From contig CAWANG010000008.1 in NCBI GenBank assembly GCA_963783175.1, positions 1 through 64,000 of the forward strand: 64,000 nucleotides of DNA, in the 5' to 3' direction. The notes below the pieces were generated by a model. The model was not told the origin of the DNA. It worked only from the letters and a program-made list of their open reading frames with translations, and did no database searches. The stretch is from Roseiarcus sp963783175 (GTDB taxonomy: Bacteria > Pseudomonadota > Alphaproteobacteria > Rhizobiales > Beijerinckiaceae). This document shows positions 20,437-30,065 of this stretch, in pieces; within the stretch, counting starts at the first letter, position 1, and each line of letters begins with the position of its first letter. The position numbers and the translations under genes were made by a program.

Positions 20437-21621
20437 TCAACTCCCGAAAATGACGCGCCGGAAGCGGCTTTGAGCGACGATGAAATAGACCACGCCGATG
20501 GCGAACATGGCCAAGAGTTCGCGCCAGACGAGTGTGATGTCGGCGCCGCGAAACAGCACCGCCTGCGAGAAGGCGACGAAATGCGGCGTCGGGCTGATCG
20601 TCTGCATGAGATATTGCAGCCAGACTGGCATGCTCTCCATCGGCGTGCTGCTGCCCGACAGCAATTGGGTAATCATCAGCGCCGGCACGGCGAGCAGGCC
20701 GAACTGCCCCATCGTGGTTGCGAGCGTGCCCAGCATGATGCCGAGCGCAGCGACGACGAGCGCGTAGATCGCCGCGCCCAGGACGAACAGGATCAAGGAG
20801 CCATTGATCGGTGCGCCGATCCACCAATGCACAACGAATTCGAGCGACAGGACGGCGGCGACCAGGATCACGAGCCCGTTGGCGATCATCTTCGCCAGCA
20901 TGATCTCGGTCGAGACCAGGGGCATGACCAATAGGTGCTCCACGGTGCCTTGCTCGCGCTCGCGAATGAGCGCGGCGCCAGTCAGAATCACCGTCAGCAT
21001 GGTGATCTGATTGATGACCTGCGTCATCGCCGAGAACCACGCCGTTTTGAGGTTCGGGTTGAAGGCGGCGCGGACGACGAGATTGATCGGCGCGCCGGTC
21101 GAGTCTTCCCGGCCGGAGATGAATTTGTTGATCTCGTTGGCGATGGCTGTCCTGAGGTAGGCCGAGCCGTTGCCGGCCTGGGCGACCGCAGTGGCGTCGA
21201 CGTTGATCTGGATGCCGGTTTTTCTCTGGGCGCGGATGTCGGATTCAAAATTCGGCGGGATTTCGACCACAAAGAGGAGCTTGCCCTGATCCATCATCGG
21301 GTCGATTTCCGGCGCAGTAATTTGCACCGGCGGCTGGAAGGTTGGGCGTCGCAAGCCTTCGGCGATCCGGCGCGACAGGTCCGAGCCGTCCTCGTCGACG
21401 ATGCCGACCGAAAGGTTGCTCGCTTCCGTCAGGGCGCCGGTAGCGACCGTGTTGACCGAAAAGCTAAACGAGTAGATGACGAGCGCCAGCATCACCGGGT
21501 CGGCCCGGATGCTTCGCAGCTCCTTGATCACCAGATGGAAAATATTGGTGACGTGGTCGACGAAGGTGAGCGGCTTTTCGTCCGCGAGGTGCGGCGCGGG
21601 GGAGACCGGAAGCGACGTCAT
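20437..21621 (-). CDS. ABC-2 type export permease (YhhJ family)
   Basis: Membrane subunit of 394 residues: one N-terminal transmembrane segment (about 43-62), a large periplasmic loop and five C-terminal hydrophobic segments (block TGAALIREREQGTVEHLLVM). It is the third gene of a HlyD / double-ATPase-permease / permease operon as in E. coli yhiI-rbbA-yhhJ. The ATG at 21621 is chosen because GGAGG lies 7 bases upstream; it starts 2 bases after the preceding stop. The transported substrate is unknown. Confidence 0.85.
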   Translation of the reverse strand: MTSLPVSPAPHLADEKPLTFVDHVTNIFHLVIKELRSIRADPVMLALVIYSFSFSVNTVATGALTEASNLSVGIVDEDGSDLSRRIAEGLRRPTFQPPVQITAPEIDPMMDQGKLLFVVEIPPNFESDIRAQRKTGIQINVDATAVAQAGNGSAYLRTAIANEINKFISGREDSTGAPINLVVRAAFNPNLKTAWFSAMTQVINQITMLTVILTGAALIREREQGTVEHLLVMPLVSTEIMLAKMIANGLVILVAAVLSLEFVVHWWIGAPINGSLILFVLGAAIYALVVAALGIMLGTLATTMGQFGLLAVPALMITQLLSGSSTPMESMPVWLQYLMQTISPTPHFVAFSQAVLFRGADITLVWRELLAMFAIGVVYFIVAQSRFRRVIFGS

Positions 21622-21623
21622 CG

Positions 21624-24365
21624 TCACGCCTCCTGCTTGCGGAGCAACATCAGCGAAAGGGCAAGGAAGACGAGGGCGATGAGTGCGATCGCCGCGATGG
21701 CGCGCCAGAGGTCGGTAAAGCCCAAAGCCTTCGCGATGACGCCGACGGAGATCTGCTGATACCAAGACGACGGGAAGGAGAGACCAAAAATCCTCGCCCC
21801 TCCGGAGAGCGACGACACCGGCGCCAGCATTCCCGAAAAATTGACCGCCGGCACCATGGTCAGGATGGTCGTCGCGAAGACGGCCGCGACCTGGGTGCTG
21901 ACGAACGAGGAGATGAGTTCGCCAAAGCCCGTTGTCGCAATCACGTAGATGAGCGTCCCCAGAGCCAAGACGATGAACGGCCCCTTGGCCGGCACATGGA
22001 AAATGAACACGGACATCAGGAACAGGGCAAAGAAATTGATCATGGCGATCGCGATGTACGGCAATTGCTTTCCAATCAGGAATTCGAACCGCGTGATCGG
22101 CGTCGAACGGAAATTGGCGATCGAGCCGGTCTCTTTCTCCCGCACCACCGAGATCGCCGACATGATCGCCGGGATCATGCACAAGAGCAGCATGAAGATG
22201 CTGGGGATCATAGCGTTGACGCTGAGAAAAGCCTGGTTGTAGCGGAAGCGTACCTCGATATTGTCAGGATTCCACCGGTTCGGCGCGCCCGGCCGCAGCA
22301 CCTGGCGCTGCAGCTCTTCGCCCTGCTGACTGACGACGCCGTTGACGTAGTTCTTCGCCGTCTCGCCGCGAAAGGTCATCGCGCCGTCGACGGTGGCGTC
22401 GACCTCGGGCTTCCTTCCGTTCAAGAGATCGCGGCCGAAGCCGGGCGGGATTTCAACGACGATCTGGGTATTGCCGCTCTTCAAGCGCCGCTCGGCGTCC
22501 TCGGCAGACGCAATCGGCGGCTGCATCGAGAAGTAGCGTGAGCCCTCGAAGCCCTGAAGGAGCTCGCGGCTCTGCGGCGTCTCGTCCTGATCGAAGGCCG
22601 CCGTCTGCAGGTTCTCGATGTCGAAGGTAATGCCGAAGCCGAACGCCAGCATCAGGATGATGGGTCCAAGGACGGCGAAGGCGAGGCGGATCGGATCGCG
22701 CAGGAGCTCGACCAACTCGCGCCGCGCATAGGCCCAGAGCCTCCCTGGGCTGAAGCGGCTCGGCCGCTGCAAAGCCTCGGCGTCGACCGGCTCGGCGCTG
22801 GGCTCGGCCGACTTGATCGTCTTGCCGCGGTCGATCCCGGCGGCCTCGGCGAGGTAGCCGACGAAGCAGTCCTCCAGCGAATCGCTGCCACGCTCCTTGA
22901 CCAGCTCCTGCGGCGCGCCGACCGCCAGCACCTTCCCAGCGTGCATGAGCGAGATGCGGTCGCATCGGTCCGCCTCGTTCATGAAGTGGGTGGTGACGAA
23001 AATCGTCACGCCGTCGTCGCGGGAAAGATCGATCAGCGTGCGCCAGAACGAATCCCGGGCGATCGGGTCCACGCCCGAGGTCGGCTCGTCGAGAATAAGG
23101 ATGGCGGGCTCGTGCAGCACCGCCACGGCAAGCTGAAGCCTCTGCTTGATGCCGAGCGGCAGGCTGTCCGGACGCGCGTTGACGAAGGCCTTCAGATCGT
23201 AGCGCTCGAGCAGCTCCTCGATGCGCGGCGCGATCTTCTCGCGCGGAAGATGATAGAGCTCGGCGTGCAGTTCGAGATTCTGTCCGACCGTCAGTTCGCC
23301 ATAGAGCGAGAAAGCCTGTGTCATGTAGCCGACGTTGCGCCGGGCCTGCATGTCGCTCGAACCCATCGGCTGGCCGAACAGCTTGCACGTGCCGCTGGTC
23401 GCCGGCATAAGTCCGACCAGCATTTTCATGGTGGTCGACTTGCCGCAGCCGTTCGAGCCAAGGAAGCCGAATATTTCGCCGCGCGGGATCTTGAAACTGA
23501 CGTGATCGACCGCGACGAAGTCGCCGAACTGCCGCGTGAGTCCCTCCGCCTCGATCGCCGGCGTCTCGTCGGGCGATGCGATGCGAGGGCGCACCACAAC
23601 CTTTTTGTGCAGGGCGCGCTTTGCCTCGGGCATCAGCGCGATGAACGCGTCGTCGAGGTTGGCCTCGCCAGTCTTGGCGAGCAGCTCCTTCAGCGCGCCG
23701 GTAGCGATGATGTGGCCTTCATCCATCGCCATCAGCCAGTCGAAGCGCTCGGCCTCGTCCATGTAGGCGGTCGCAACGATGACGCTCATCTGGGGACGGC
23801 GCGCGCGGATGGTGTTGATGAGGTCCCAGAACTGACCGCGCGACAACGGATCGACGCCAGTCGTCGGCTCGTCGAGAATGAGAAGGTCCGGATCGTTGAT
23901 GAGCGCGCAGCAGAGGCTGAGCTTCTGCTTCATGCCGCCGGAAAGCTTACCCGCGGGACGCGCCTCGAACTTTTCCATCGCGGTTGCGGTCAGAAGTTCC
24001 GTGATCCGCGCGCGCCGCTCTTCGGCGCCCTGCCCGAACAGGCGGCCGAAAAAGTCGATGTTCTCGAACACGCTAAGCGTCGGGTAGAGGTTGCGGCCGA
24101 GGCCCTGCGGCATATAGGCGATGCGGCCTCGAATTTCGCTCAGGTTGCGCAGGTCGGCGACGTTCTTGTCAAAGACGATGACCTCGCCCTGCTGGATTTT
24201 CCTGACGCCCGCGATGAGCGCGAGCAGGGTCGACTTGCCGACGCCGTCCGGCCCGATCACGCCGACCATGATGCGCGCGGGAATGTCGATGCTGACGTCG
24301 TCGAGCGAAACCGTCGCGCCGTACCGGTGCGATACGTTAGCGACGCGCGCGATCGCTTCGGTCAT
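21624..24365 (-). CDS. rbbA: Fused double-ATPase/permease ABC transporter (RbbA family)
   Basis: A 913-residue protein with two ATP-binding domains followed by an ABC-2 membrane domain. The first NBD has GPDGVGKST, LSGGMKQKL and LLILDEPTTGVDP. The second has GSNGCGKST and ILILDEPTSGVDP, with the degenerate signature LPLGIKQRL in place of LSGGQ. The C-terminal third carries one transmembrane segment, a periplasmic loop and about five more segments. In E. coli the N-terminal half is reported to be ribosome-associated, but the operon context here is a HlyD-dependent efflux pump. It overlaps the HlyD gene by four bases (ATGA). Entire frame intact. Confidence 0.88.
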   Translation of the reverse strand: MTEAIARVANVSHRYGATVSLDDVSIDIPARIMVGVIGPDGVGKSTLLALIAGVRKIQQGEVIVFDKNVADLRNLSEIRGRIAYMPQGLGRNLYPTLSVFENIDFFGRLFGQGAEERRARITELLTATAMEKFEARPAGKLSGGMKQKLSLCCALINDPDLLILDEPTTGVDPLSRGQFWDLINTIRARRPQMSVIVATAYMDEAERFDWLMAMDEGHIIATGALKELLAKTGEANLDDAFIALMPEAKRALHKKVVVRPRIASPDETPAIEAEGLTRQFGDFVAVDHVSFKIPRGEIFGFLGSNGCGKSTTMKMLVGLMPATSGTCKLFGQPMGSSDMQARRNVGYMTQAFSLYGELTVGQNLELHAELYHLPREKIAPRIEELLERYDLKAFVNARPDSLPLGIKQRLQLAVAVLHEPAILILDEPTSGVDPIARDSFWRTLIDLSRDDGVTIFVTTHFMNEADRCDRISLMHAGKVLAVGAPQELVKERGSDSLEDCFVGYLAEAAGIDRGKTIKSAEPSAEPVDAEALQRPSRFSPGRLWAYARRELVELLRDPIRLAFAVLGPIILMLAFGFGITFDIENLQTAAFDQDETPQSRELLQGFEGSRYFSMQPPIASAEDAERRLKSGNTQIVVEIPPGFGRDLLNGRKPEVDATVDGAMTFRGETAKNYVNGVVSQQGEELQRQVLRPGAPNRWNPDNIEVRFRYNQAFLSVNAMIPSIFMLLLCMIPAIMSAISVVREKETGSIANFRSTPITRFEFLIGKQLPYIAIAMINFFALFLMSVFIFHVPAKGPFIVLALGTLIYVIATTGFGELISSFVSTQVAAVFATTILTMVPAVNFSGMLAPVSSLSGGARIFGLSFPSSWYQQISVGVIAKALGFTDLWRAIAAIALIALVFLALSLMLLRKQEA

Positions 24366-25519
24366 TTGGCGTCAGGCGCGGTCGCTTCGGGCGTTTTGGC
24401 GTCGGGCGTTTGGGCTCCGGGCGCCGCGGCCTGCGGCGGCGCGCTTGCCGGCGTCTTGGCCTGCGGCGGGTTCGGAAGCTTGACCTGGAGGTCGGCCGGC
24501 CATTCCACCCCGGCTTTCGTCCGCACGAATCCCATCCCGCGAACGCCGGTCTTCACCCGGGTGTAGAAAGCCTGAAGAACCTGCGGATCGACCTTGAGCT
24601 TCATGCGGAACATGAGTTTCGCCCGCTCGTCCTTGGTCTCGACGGTCTTCGGCGTGAATTGCGCGTCGGCGGCGACGAAACTGACGCTCGCCGGAACGAC
24701 ATAGTCGGGAACGGGGTCGAGGATGATCCGCGCCTCGTCGCCCACCGATATTCGCCCGGCGTCCCCGGCAGGCAAGAAGATCGTCATATAGACGTCGGTT
24801 AGGTCGAGGATCGTGACAATCGGCGCTCCGGCCGCGACGACCTCACCGGCGCGGGCCAGCTGGTACTGCACCCGCCCGTTTCTCGGCGAAACCAGGGTCA
24901 GGTCATCGATGATCGACTGGACGCGGTCAACCTCCGCCTCTGCGTTGGCGATCTGGGACAGAGCCTGATCGCGCTGCGACGTGAAGCTCGCAACTGCCGC
25001 CACCGCAGAATCGTAGTTGCGCTTGCGCTGCTCGAAGACCTGCTTGGTGATGAATCCGGTCTTCATCAGCTCCTGGCCGCGCTGGAAGTCGGACTTGGCA
25101 AACTCGAGCGCGCTCTCTCGCGAGGTGATTTCGGCTTCCGCCGCCGCAAGCGCGTCGTTGGCCTTCTGCACGTCGGCTTGCGCGGCGCGCAACCGAGCCT
25201 CGTATTCAGGCGAGGAGATCTTGGCGATAACCTGCCCTTGCGTTACGCTTGAGCCTTCCTCCACGGTCACTTCGGCGAGGCGCCCGGGATATTTCGATGA
25301 GACGTCAACCTGGGTCGCCTCGATGCGCCCGTTCGACTTGACGATGCCGTCAGCCAACGTCTCGCCGCGCAGGCGCGCGATCAAATTCCGGATGAGGCCT
25401 TGGGCATGCGCCGAAGGGGCAAGCGAGAGGCCGCCTTTTGGCTCCGCGCTCATCGAGAGCGCGCACGCCCCAATGCCCAACAGAAAAGCCGATGTGGCAG
25501 CGCGCCGACTGAACGTCAT
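24362..25519 (-). CDS. HlyD-family periplasmic adaptor protein
   Basis: Membrane-fusion protein of 385 residues linking the RbbA/YhhJ-like pump to the periplasm. It has an N-terminal signal/anchor, the lipoyl half-motif GRLAEVTVEEGSSVTQGQVI near residue 75, a coiled-coil hairpin (about 105-195, rich in Ala/Glu/Arg), the second lipoyl half and a beta-barrel. The last 35 residues are a low-complexity Pro/Ala/Thr tail with repeated PDAK/PEA units, not usual for the family. First gene of the operon; the upstream 190 bp lie between it and divergent ppk2. Confidence 0.88.
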   Translation of the reverse strand: MTFSRRAATSAFLLGIGACALSMSAEPKGGLSLAPSAHAQGLIRNLIARLRGETLADGIVKSNGRIEATQVDVSSKYPGRLAEVTVEEGSSVTQGQVIAKISSPEYEARLRAAQADVQKANDALAAAEAEITSRESALEFAKSDFQRGQELMKTGFITKQVFEQRKRNYDSAVAAVASFTSQRDQALSQIANAEAEVDRVQSIIDDLTLVSPRNGRVQYQLARAGEVVAAGAPIVTILDLTDVYMTIFLPAGDAGRISVGDEARIILDPVPDYVVPASVSFVAADAQFTPKTVETKDERAKLMFRMKLKVDPQVLQAFYTRVKTGVRGMGFVRTKAGVEWPADLQVKLPNPPQAKTPASAPPQAAAPGAQTPDAKTPEATAPDAK

Positions 25520-25709
25520 CGTGGGCCTCCTCCGCAGGTCATCCGTGTCTGGTCTTCGCCACAGGAACCCGAAATCTCGAAGCGCGGCGACCGCTTCACT
25601 CGAATTCGCGATGAGACGGCGCCTTCGAGCTGCCGCTCCTGGTCCAAGCCCTCTGCAGTTTTACTAGGCAAGCGGCTCCGTCATGTAAAGAACGAACCGG
25701 GAGGATAGC

Positions 25710-26552
25710 ATGACTGCGACAAAACGTCAGAACAAGGCCAAAAAGGCCGAGGATGAAAACGCCTCGGACGGCCCGGCGAAGCTTAGCGGCAAGGAGTACG
25801 AACGCGAGCTCGCCAAGCTGCATGGCGAACTGGTCAAGCTGCAGCTTTGGGTCGTCGCCAAGGGACTGAAAGTCGTGGTCGTGTTCGAGGGCCGCGATGG
25901 CGCGGGCAAGGGCGGGGTCATCAAGGCGATCTCCGAGCGGGTTAGCCCGCGCGTCTATCGCGTCGTCGCGCTGCCGGCGCCGACCGAACGCGAAAAGTCG
26001 CAGATGTACATCCAGCGCTACATGCGGCATCTGCCTGCCGCGGGCGAAATCGTGATCTTCGACCGCAGCTGGTACAACCGCGCCGGCGTCGAGCGGGTCA
26101 TGGAATTCTGCTCGATGGACGCAGTGAAGCGGTTCCTCGAGCTGACGCCAGGGGTCGAGAAGGCCATTATCGAGTCCGGGATCATTCTCATCAAATATTG
26201 GCTGGAGGTCAGTGAGGAGGAGCAGACCCGTCGGCTCAAGGCGCGGATCGATGATCCGCGCAAGATCTGGAAGCTGTCGCCGATGGATATGAAGTCCTAC
26301 AGCCGGTGGTACGAATATTCGCGCGCGCGCGACGACATGTTCAAGGCGACCGACACGTCCTGGGCGCCGTGGAGCGTGGTGCGCTCCGACGACAAGAGGC
26401 GCGCTCGGCTCAATGTCATCTCGCATCTCCTGTCGAAAATTCCGTACAAAGATTTGCCGCGCGACAAGCCTGTCCTGCCGAAGCGCGGGAAAGCCCACGG
26501 CTACGTCGAGCCAGATTATCCTTACAAGTTCGTGCCGGAGCTGGACTGGTGA
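25710..26552 (+). CDS. ppk2: Polyphosphate kinase 2
   Basis: Transfers phosphate between polyphosphate and nucleoside phosphates. The 280-residue single-domain protein has the PPK2 Walker A FEGRDGAGKGG, the Walker B/lid DRSWYNRAGVERVM and the conserved KYWLEVSEEEQTRR block. The ATG has a GGGAGGA site. Length and the Lys-rich N-terminus fit class I PPK2. It is alone on its strand, divergent from the HlyD gene and convergent with a small lipoprotein gene. It lies near the pst-pho operon but is not part of it. Confidence 0.93.
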   Translation: MTATKRQNKAKKAEDENASDGPAKLSGKEYERELAKLHGELVKLQLWVVAKGLKVVVVFEGRDGAGKGGVIKAISERVSPRVYRVVALPAPTEREKSQMYIQRYMRHLPAAGEIVIFDRSWYNRAGVERVMEFCSMDAVKRFLELTPGVEKAIIESGIILIKYWLEVSEEEQTRRLKARIDDPRKIWKLSPMDMKSYSRWYEYSRARDDMFKATDTSWAPWSVVRSDDKRRARLNVISHLLSKIPYKDLPRDKPVLPKRGKAHGYVEPDYPYKFVPELDW

Positions 26553-26582
26553 GGGAAATACGGACGCTTCGATCAGCGAACG

Positions 26583-26828
26583 CTATCGGCAGGTGTGGTA
26601 GTGAACATGCCCGTGGCGGTCATGATAGTGGCAGCGATAGCGGGAGCCTCCAAGCACACCGCCCGGGCGGGCGAGGACCGCGCCGCCCACGCCTCCGACA
26701 ACAGCGCCTGCGGGACCTCCGATCAGACCGCCGGTCAGTGCCCCGCCCGCGGTGCCGAGTGTTTGATTGGGAGTGGAGCACGCAGCGAGAGTTAAGCACG
26801 CCAAACCCACGAGCGCGATCTTACGCAT
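26583..26828 (-). CDS. Small glycine-zipper lipoprotein
   Basis: An 81-residue protein. Its leader ends in the lipobox LAAC with lipid-attachment Cys17. A glycine zipper follows (about residues 26-60; GGALTGGLIGGPAGAVVGG), typical of small outer-membrane-associated proteins. The C-terminal tail is His/Tyr/Arg-rich (CHYHDRHGHVHYHTC), which might bind metal. Function unknown. Confidence 0.7.
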   Translation of the reverse strand: MRKIALVGLACLTLAACSTPNQTLGTAGGALTGGLIGGPAGAVVGGVGGAVLARPGGVLGGSRYRCHYHDRHGHVHYHTCR

Positions 26829-26973
26829 AGCTCACCCTCCATTTCGCGCCGGGACCCGTTGGTCACTCCGGACCATGGCGCAGCGAACAACTTACCGCCA
26901 ACTCGCCAGGCCGCAAAGCCGTCCCGCGTCGCGTACCGCGCAGTCCGGAAGCGAAGGAATTGTCGCACAGACT

Positions 26974-27240
26974 TCACCAATGCTGCACGCCCATGAAAGT
27001 ATTGTGGATCGGGGTCGGCTGATCGAACCGATGGCGGGTGAAGCTATATGCTGGTTGACGGCGCGCCGGCCGACCGTGCGGATAGAGCGTGAGCTGGTCA
27101 TGCCTCATCGGCACGATGTGACCTTGCGCGCTTTTTGCCTTGACGGGCGGCCGCGACGCCGTCTGCGCGGTTGCCGGAAGCCACGGGGCGAAAAACGCCG
27201 ACAACGCAATGGCCGTCCGGAGAATTGCAATACGTTTCAT
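26974..27240 (-). CDS. Small secreted protein of unknown function
   Basis: An 88-residue product with a clear signal peptide (about 1-26, cleavage near ATAQT). The mature part is basic and rich in His, Pro and Arg. I do not recognise a family. It lies on the same strand as the lipoprotein gene, about 145 bp upstream of it. The signal peptide makes it plausible as a gene, but there is no domain support. Confidence 0.5.
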   Translation of the reverse strand: MKRIAILRTAIALSAFFAPWLPATAQTASRPPVKAKSAQGHIVPMRHDQLTLYPHGRPARRQPAYSFTRHRFDQPTPIHNTFMGVQHW

Positions 27241-27313
27241 CCTGTCGGGCCCTTAATGGACATCCAATAGCTCATCGCCGACGACGCAACCGCCTCCGGC
27301 GCGCGACCTTGTA

Positions 27314-27679
27314 TCAGAACACCGGCTCCCCCAGCGCGATCTCGGCCAGTGGCGACAGCAGGATGACGTCGGCGCGCGCGTTCTTGGCCCCGAGGATGAG
27401 GACTTCGGATTGAAAGCCGGCGATGTTGCGAGGCGGCATGTTGACGACGCATGCAACCAGCCGGCCCATCAGTTCGGTTTTGGAATAGCTTGTGATCTGG
27501 GCGCTCGACCATTTCCTCCCGAGCGGCCCGAAATCGACTTCGACCTTGTAGGACGGGTTTCGCGCCCGCTCGAACGACCGGACCGTCACGACGCGGCCGA
27601 TCCGGATGTCGATTTTGGCAAAATCGTCATAGACGATCGGCGGCTTTTCCACTGCCCTCACTCGATTGAACCGAAGCAC
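27314..27679 (-). CDS. CsaA-like tRNA-binding-domain protein
   Basis: A protein of up to 121 residues made of one OB-fold tRNA-binding domain, as in CsaA (a chaperone-like export factor) and the C-terminal part of bacterial MetRS. Diagnostic stretches are FAKIDIRIGRVV, YKVEVDFGPLG and VVNMPPRNIAGFQSEVL. It starts just after the preceding dehalogenase gene on the same strand; the exact GTG start is uncertain (27679, 27661 or 27652). Cytoplasmic; client role inferred from the family only. Confidence 0.82.
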   Translation of the reverse strand: MLRFNRVRAVEKPPIVYDDFAKIDIRIGRVVTVRSFERARNPSYKVEVDFGPLGRKWSSAQITSYSKTELMGRLVACVVNMPPRNIAGFQSEVLILGAKNARADVILLSPLAEIALGEPVF

Positions 27680-27682
27680 GCC

Positions 27683-28432
27683 TCAGCCCCGAACCGCTTC
27701 CCGATGCGCCTTGACCAGATCGGCCAGGCTGTCGAAGCGAAAGTCGTAATGAGGGGCGTGGGCCGGGGTCATCGTCGCGCCGGATCCCTTCTGACCGCGG
27801 CGGCGGTAAATCCAGCACGAGGCGAGGCCATGCGCGTTCGCCGGCGCGTGGTCATGGAACAGGCTCTCCGCGGTGTGGAGGATCTGGCGCTTCTCGATCC
27901 CGAGCGTCTCGAGCTTCGCGAGCATGTATTCGAAATTGCGGCTGGACGGCTTGTAGGAGCCGCAGTCCTCCGCCGTGTAGATCGCGTCGAACGTCACCTT
28001 GAGCTTTTCATTGCTCGCCGCAAAGCTCTCATTGTCGACGTTCGACAGGATGATCAGCTTGTAATTTCGCTTCAGGTACTCAAGGGCTGAGAGGGTATCG
28101 GCGAACGGCGGCCAGTCCCGGATCGACCGGCCATAGGCGACGCAGTCGCTCCAGCTCGCCGCAACCCCCCATTCTTCCGCCAGGCGGCGATAGACGATCG
28201 CCAACAGCTCGCGGTAGGGCTTGCCAGGCGTCTGGACCTGCTGCGAGGATTCGTGGCGCGCGTGCGCCTCGAGAATGTCGTTGCGCTCGAGCGACCGCGC
28301 AACCTGGCTCGTCAGCGGCTTGAGGGCGTCGATCATCCCGGACTCCCAGTCGATGAGCGTGCCGTAGCAGTCGAAGGTCAGGGCTTCGAAGTCGGTGAGC
28401 CTCGGCGGCGTTTTTGCGCTCAACGGTGACAC
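27683..28432 (-). CDS. HAD-superfamily hydrolase, haloacid dehalogenase type II-like
   Basis: A 249-residue HAD hydrolase. The nucleophile motif is LTFDCYGTLIDW (first Asp nucleophile). Motif II is IILSNVD and motif III KPSSRNFEYML. The overall layout matches (S)-2-haloacid dehalogenases, but substrate cannot be told from motifs. It begins with GTG and lies just upstream of the CsaA-like gene, probably as one transcript. Confidence 0.82.
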   Translation of the reverse strand: MSPLSAKTPPRLTDFEALTFDCYGTLIDWESGMIDALKPLTSQVARSLERNDILEAHARHESSQQVQTPGKPYRELLAIVYRRLAEEWGVAASWSDCVAYGRSIRDWPPFADTLSALEYLKRNYKLIILSNVDNESFAASNEKLKVTFDAIYTAEDCGSYKPSSRNFEYMLAKLETLGIEKRQILHTAESLFHDHAPANAHGLASCWIYRRRGQKGSGATMTPAHAPHYDFRFDSLADLVKAHREAVRG

Positions 28433-28585
28433 AACCCATGGACGATCTCAATGTGCGGCTGAATCGGGAATCGACAGGAAGAGACCGAACTAACGGGCTT
28501 TTGCCTTCGCGTCTATGGCGCAAAGCCGCTCTTTTGAGAAGTTATCGAACGGCGGCGAGTTGTCTCGTTGAATTCACACCGACCT

Positions 28586-29326
28586 TCAAACCTTGCCGAA
28601 GGTCTCGTCGAATGCGTATCCGGTGCCGCGAACGGTGCGGATCGGATCGCGTTCCCTGCCCCGCGACAGCGCCTTGCGCAGGCGCCCCACGTGAACGTCG
28701 ACAGTGCGCTCGTCGATCTCCGCCGCCTGCCCCCAAACCCCGTCGAGCAGTTGCGCGCGGGAGAAAACCCGGCCCGGCTTTTCGAGCAGATATTCGAGCA
28801 ATCGGAACTCGGTCGGGCCGAGATGGATGTCGCGCGCCCCGCGGCGAACGCGCCGGGTCTCCCGATCGAGGTCGAGGTCGCCGGCATAGAGGCGTTCGGC
28901 GATGCGCTCGGGCCGGCTGCGTCTCAAGAGCGCCCGCACCCGCGCCATCAGCTCGGGCACCGAGAACGGCTTGACGACGTAATCGTCGGCGCCGACCGAG
29001 AGGCCGCGCACCCGCTCGGCTTCCTCGCCACGCGCGGTCACCATGATGACCGGAAGCGTGCGAGTGGCTTCCCGCGCCCGCAACCGGCGGCAGATTTCGA
29101 GCCCCGACACGCCCGGCAGCATCCAGTCGAGGATGACGAGGTCGGGCGCGTTCTCGGCCAGCCGCAGCTCGGCCTCGTCGCCGCGCGCCACGTTCTCGAC
29201 GACGTAGCCTTCCGACTCGAGGTTATAGCCTAAGAGCAACGCCAGATCGGATTCGTCCTCGACGATGAGAATGCGTGGCGCGGATGCAGCGCCAGGACGG
29301 ACGATTTCTTTGCGCGCCTGGTTCAT
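28586..29326 (-). CDS. phoB: Phosphate regulon response regulator PhoB
   Basis: OmpR/PhoB-type response regulator of 246 residues. The receiver domain has the phospho-acceptor Asp in LVILDWMLPG and the Lys of YVVKPFS. The winged-helix DNA-binding domain follows (from about residue 150; RTVDVHVGRLRKAL, IRTVRGTGYAF). It is last in pstSCAB-phoU-phoB and starts 2 bases after the phoU stop. Its partner kinase PhoR is not in the window, so the signal source must be elsewhere. The ATG at 29326 is preferred to the adjoining GTG. Confidence 0.93.
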   Translation of the reverse strand: MNQARKEIVRPGAASAPRILIVEDESDLALLLGYNLESEGYVVENVARGDEAELRLAENAPDLVILDWMLPGVSGLEICRRLRAREATRTLPVIMVTARGEEAERVRGLSVGADDYVVKPFSVPELMARVRALLRRSRPERIAERLYAGDLDLDRETRRVRRGARDIHLGPTEFRLLEYLLEKPGRVFSRAQLLDGVWGQAAEIDERTVDVHVGRLRKALSRGRERDPIRTVRGTGYAFDETFGKV

Positions 29327-29328
29327 CA

Positions 29329-30051
29329 CTACTTCCCCTCCGGCGTCGCCTTCGATGTCCGATCTCCTGGCGGCCCCGCGGCCGGTCGGTCGGCAGGGTC
29401 GAGCCGGTCACGAGATAGAAGACGGTTTCGGCAATGTTGGTCGCGTGGTCGCCGATCCGCTCGATATTCTTCGAGCAGAACAGAAGATGAGCGCAAAAGG
29501 TGATGTTGCGCGGATCCTCCATCATATGGGTCAGGAGATCGCGAAAGACCAAATCTTCGAGGGCGTCGAGATCGGCGTCTCGCTCCCAGACGTCGAGCGC
29601 CCGCTCGACGTCGCGCTGGGCGTAGGCGTCGAGCACGTCCTTCATCAGTTCGATGCGCGAACTCGTTCATGTGCTTGATGCCGATGATGGCGCGGGAAAC
29701 TCGGGATTCGACGCCAATCTTGAGCGAGCGCTTGGCAATGTTCTTGGCCAGGTCACCCACCCGCTCGAGATCGCCGGCGACTCGAATGGCGCCGATGATT
29801 TCCCGCAGGTCGATCGCGACCGGCTGGCGGCGGGCGATCGTCAGGATCGCCTGCTCCTCGACCTCGCGCTGAAGCAGGTCGAGGCGCGGGTCCGTCGATA
29901 CGACGTGATGGGCGAGCGTTGTGTCGGCGGCGGCGAGCGCATCCATGGCGTCGATCACCATTTTCTCGGCGAGGCCGCCCATCTCGGCGATCCGCCGCTC
30001 AAGCAGGTCGAGGTCCTTGTCGTAGGCTCTGACGGTATGCTGGTCCACCAC
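29329..30051 (-). CDS. phoU: Phosphate transport regulator PhoU, two compensating frameshifts
   Basis: Links Pst transport to PhoR signalling. The frame opens and closes in register over 240 codons, but the middle is in another frame. The first part (to GIKHMNEF) and the last (from about RPAAG) flank a segment in the -strand alternative frame. That segment carries the second PhoU repeat: MKDVLDAYAQRD and the metal-binding block KNIERIGDHATNIAE. The breaks lie near 29,660 and 29,400. The expected length and conserved motifs on both sides suggest a functional gene with sequence errors or a very recent lesion. GTG start with a GGGAGG site. Confidence 0.85.
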   Translation of the reverse strand: MVDQHTVRAYDKDLDLLERRIAEMGGLAEKMVIDAMDALAAADTTLAHHVVSTDPRLDLLQREVEEQAILTIARRQPVAIDLREIIGAIRVAGDLERVGDLAKNIAKRSLKIGVESRVSRAIIGIKHMNEFAHRTDEGRARRLRPARRRAGARRLGARRRSRRPRRFGLSRSPDPYDGGSAQHHLLRSSSVLLEEYRADRRPRDQHCRNRLLSRDRLDPADRPAAGPPGDRTSKATPEGK

Positions 30052-30065
30052 GGCGTTGCCTCCCG

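Noticed and set aside
29329..30051. Programmed frameshifting in phoU
   Set aside because: No slippery heptamer or conserved downstream structure at either break; phoU is not known to use recoding.
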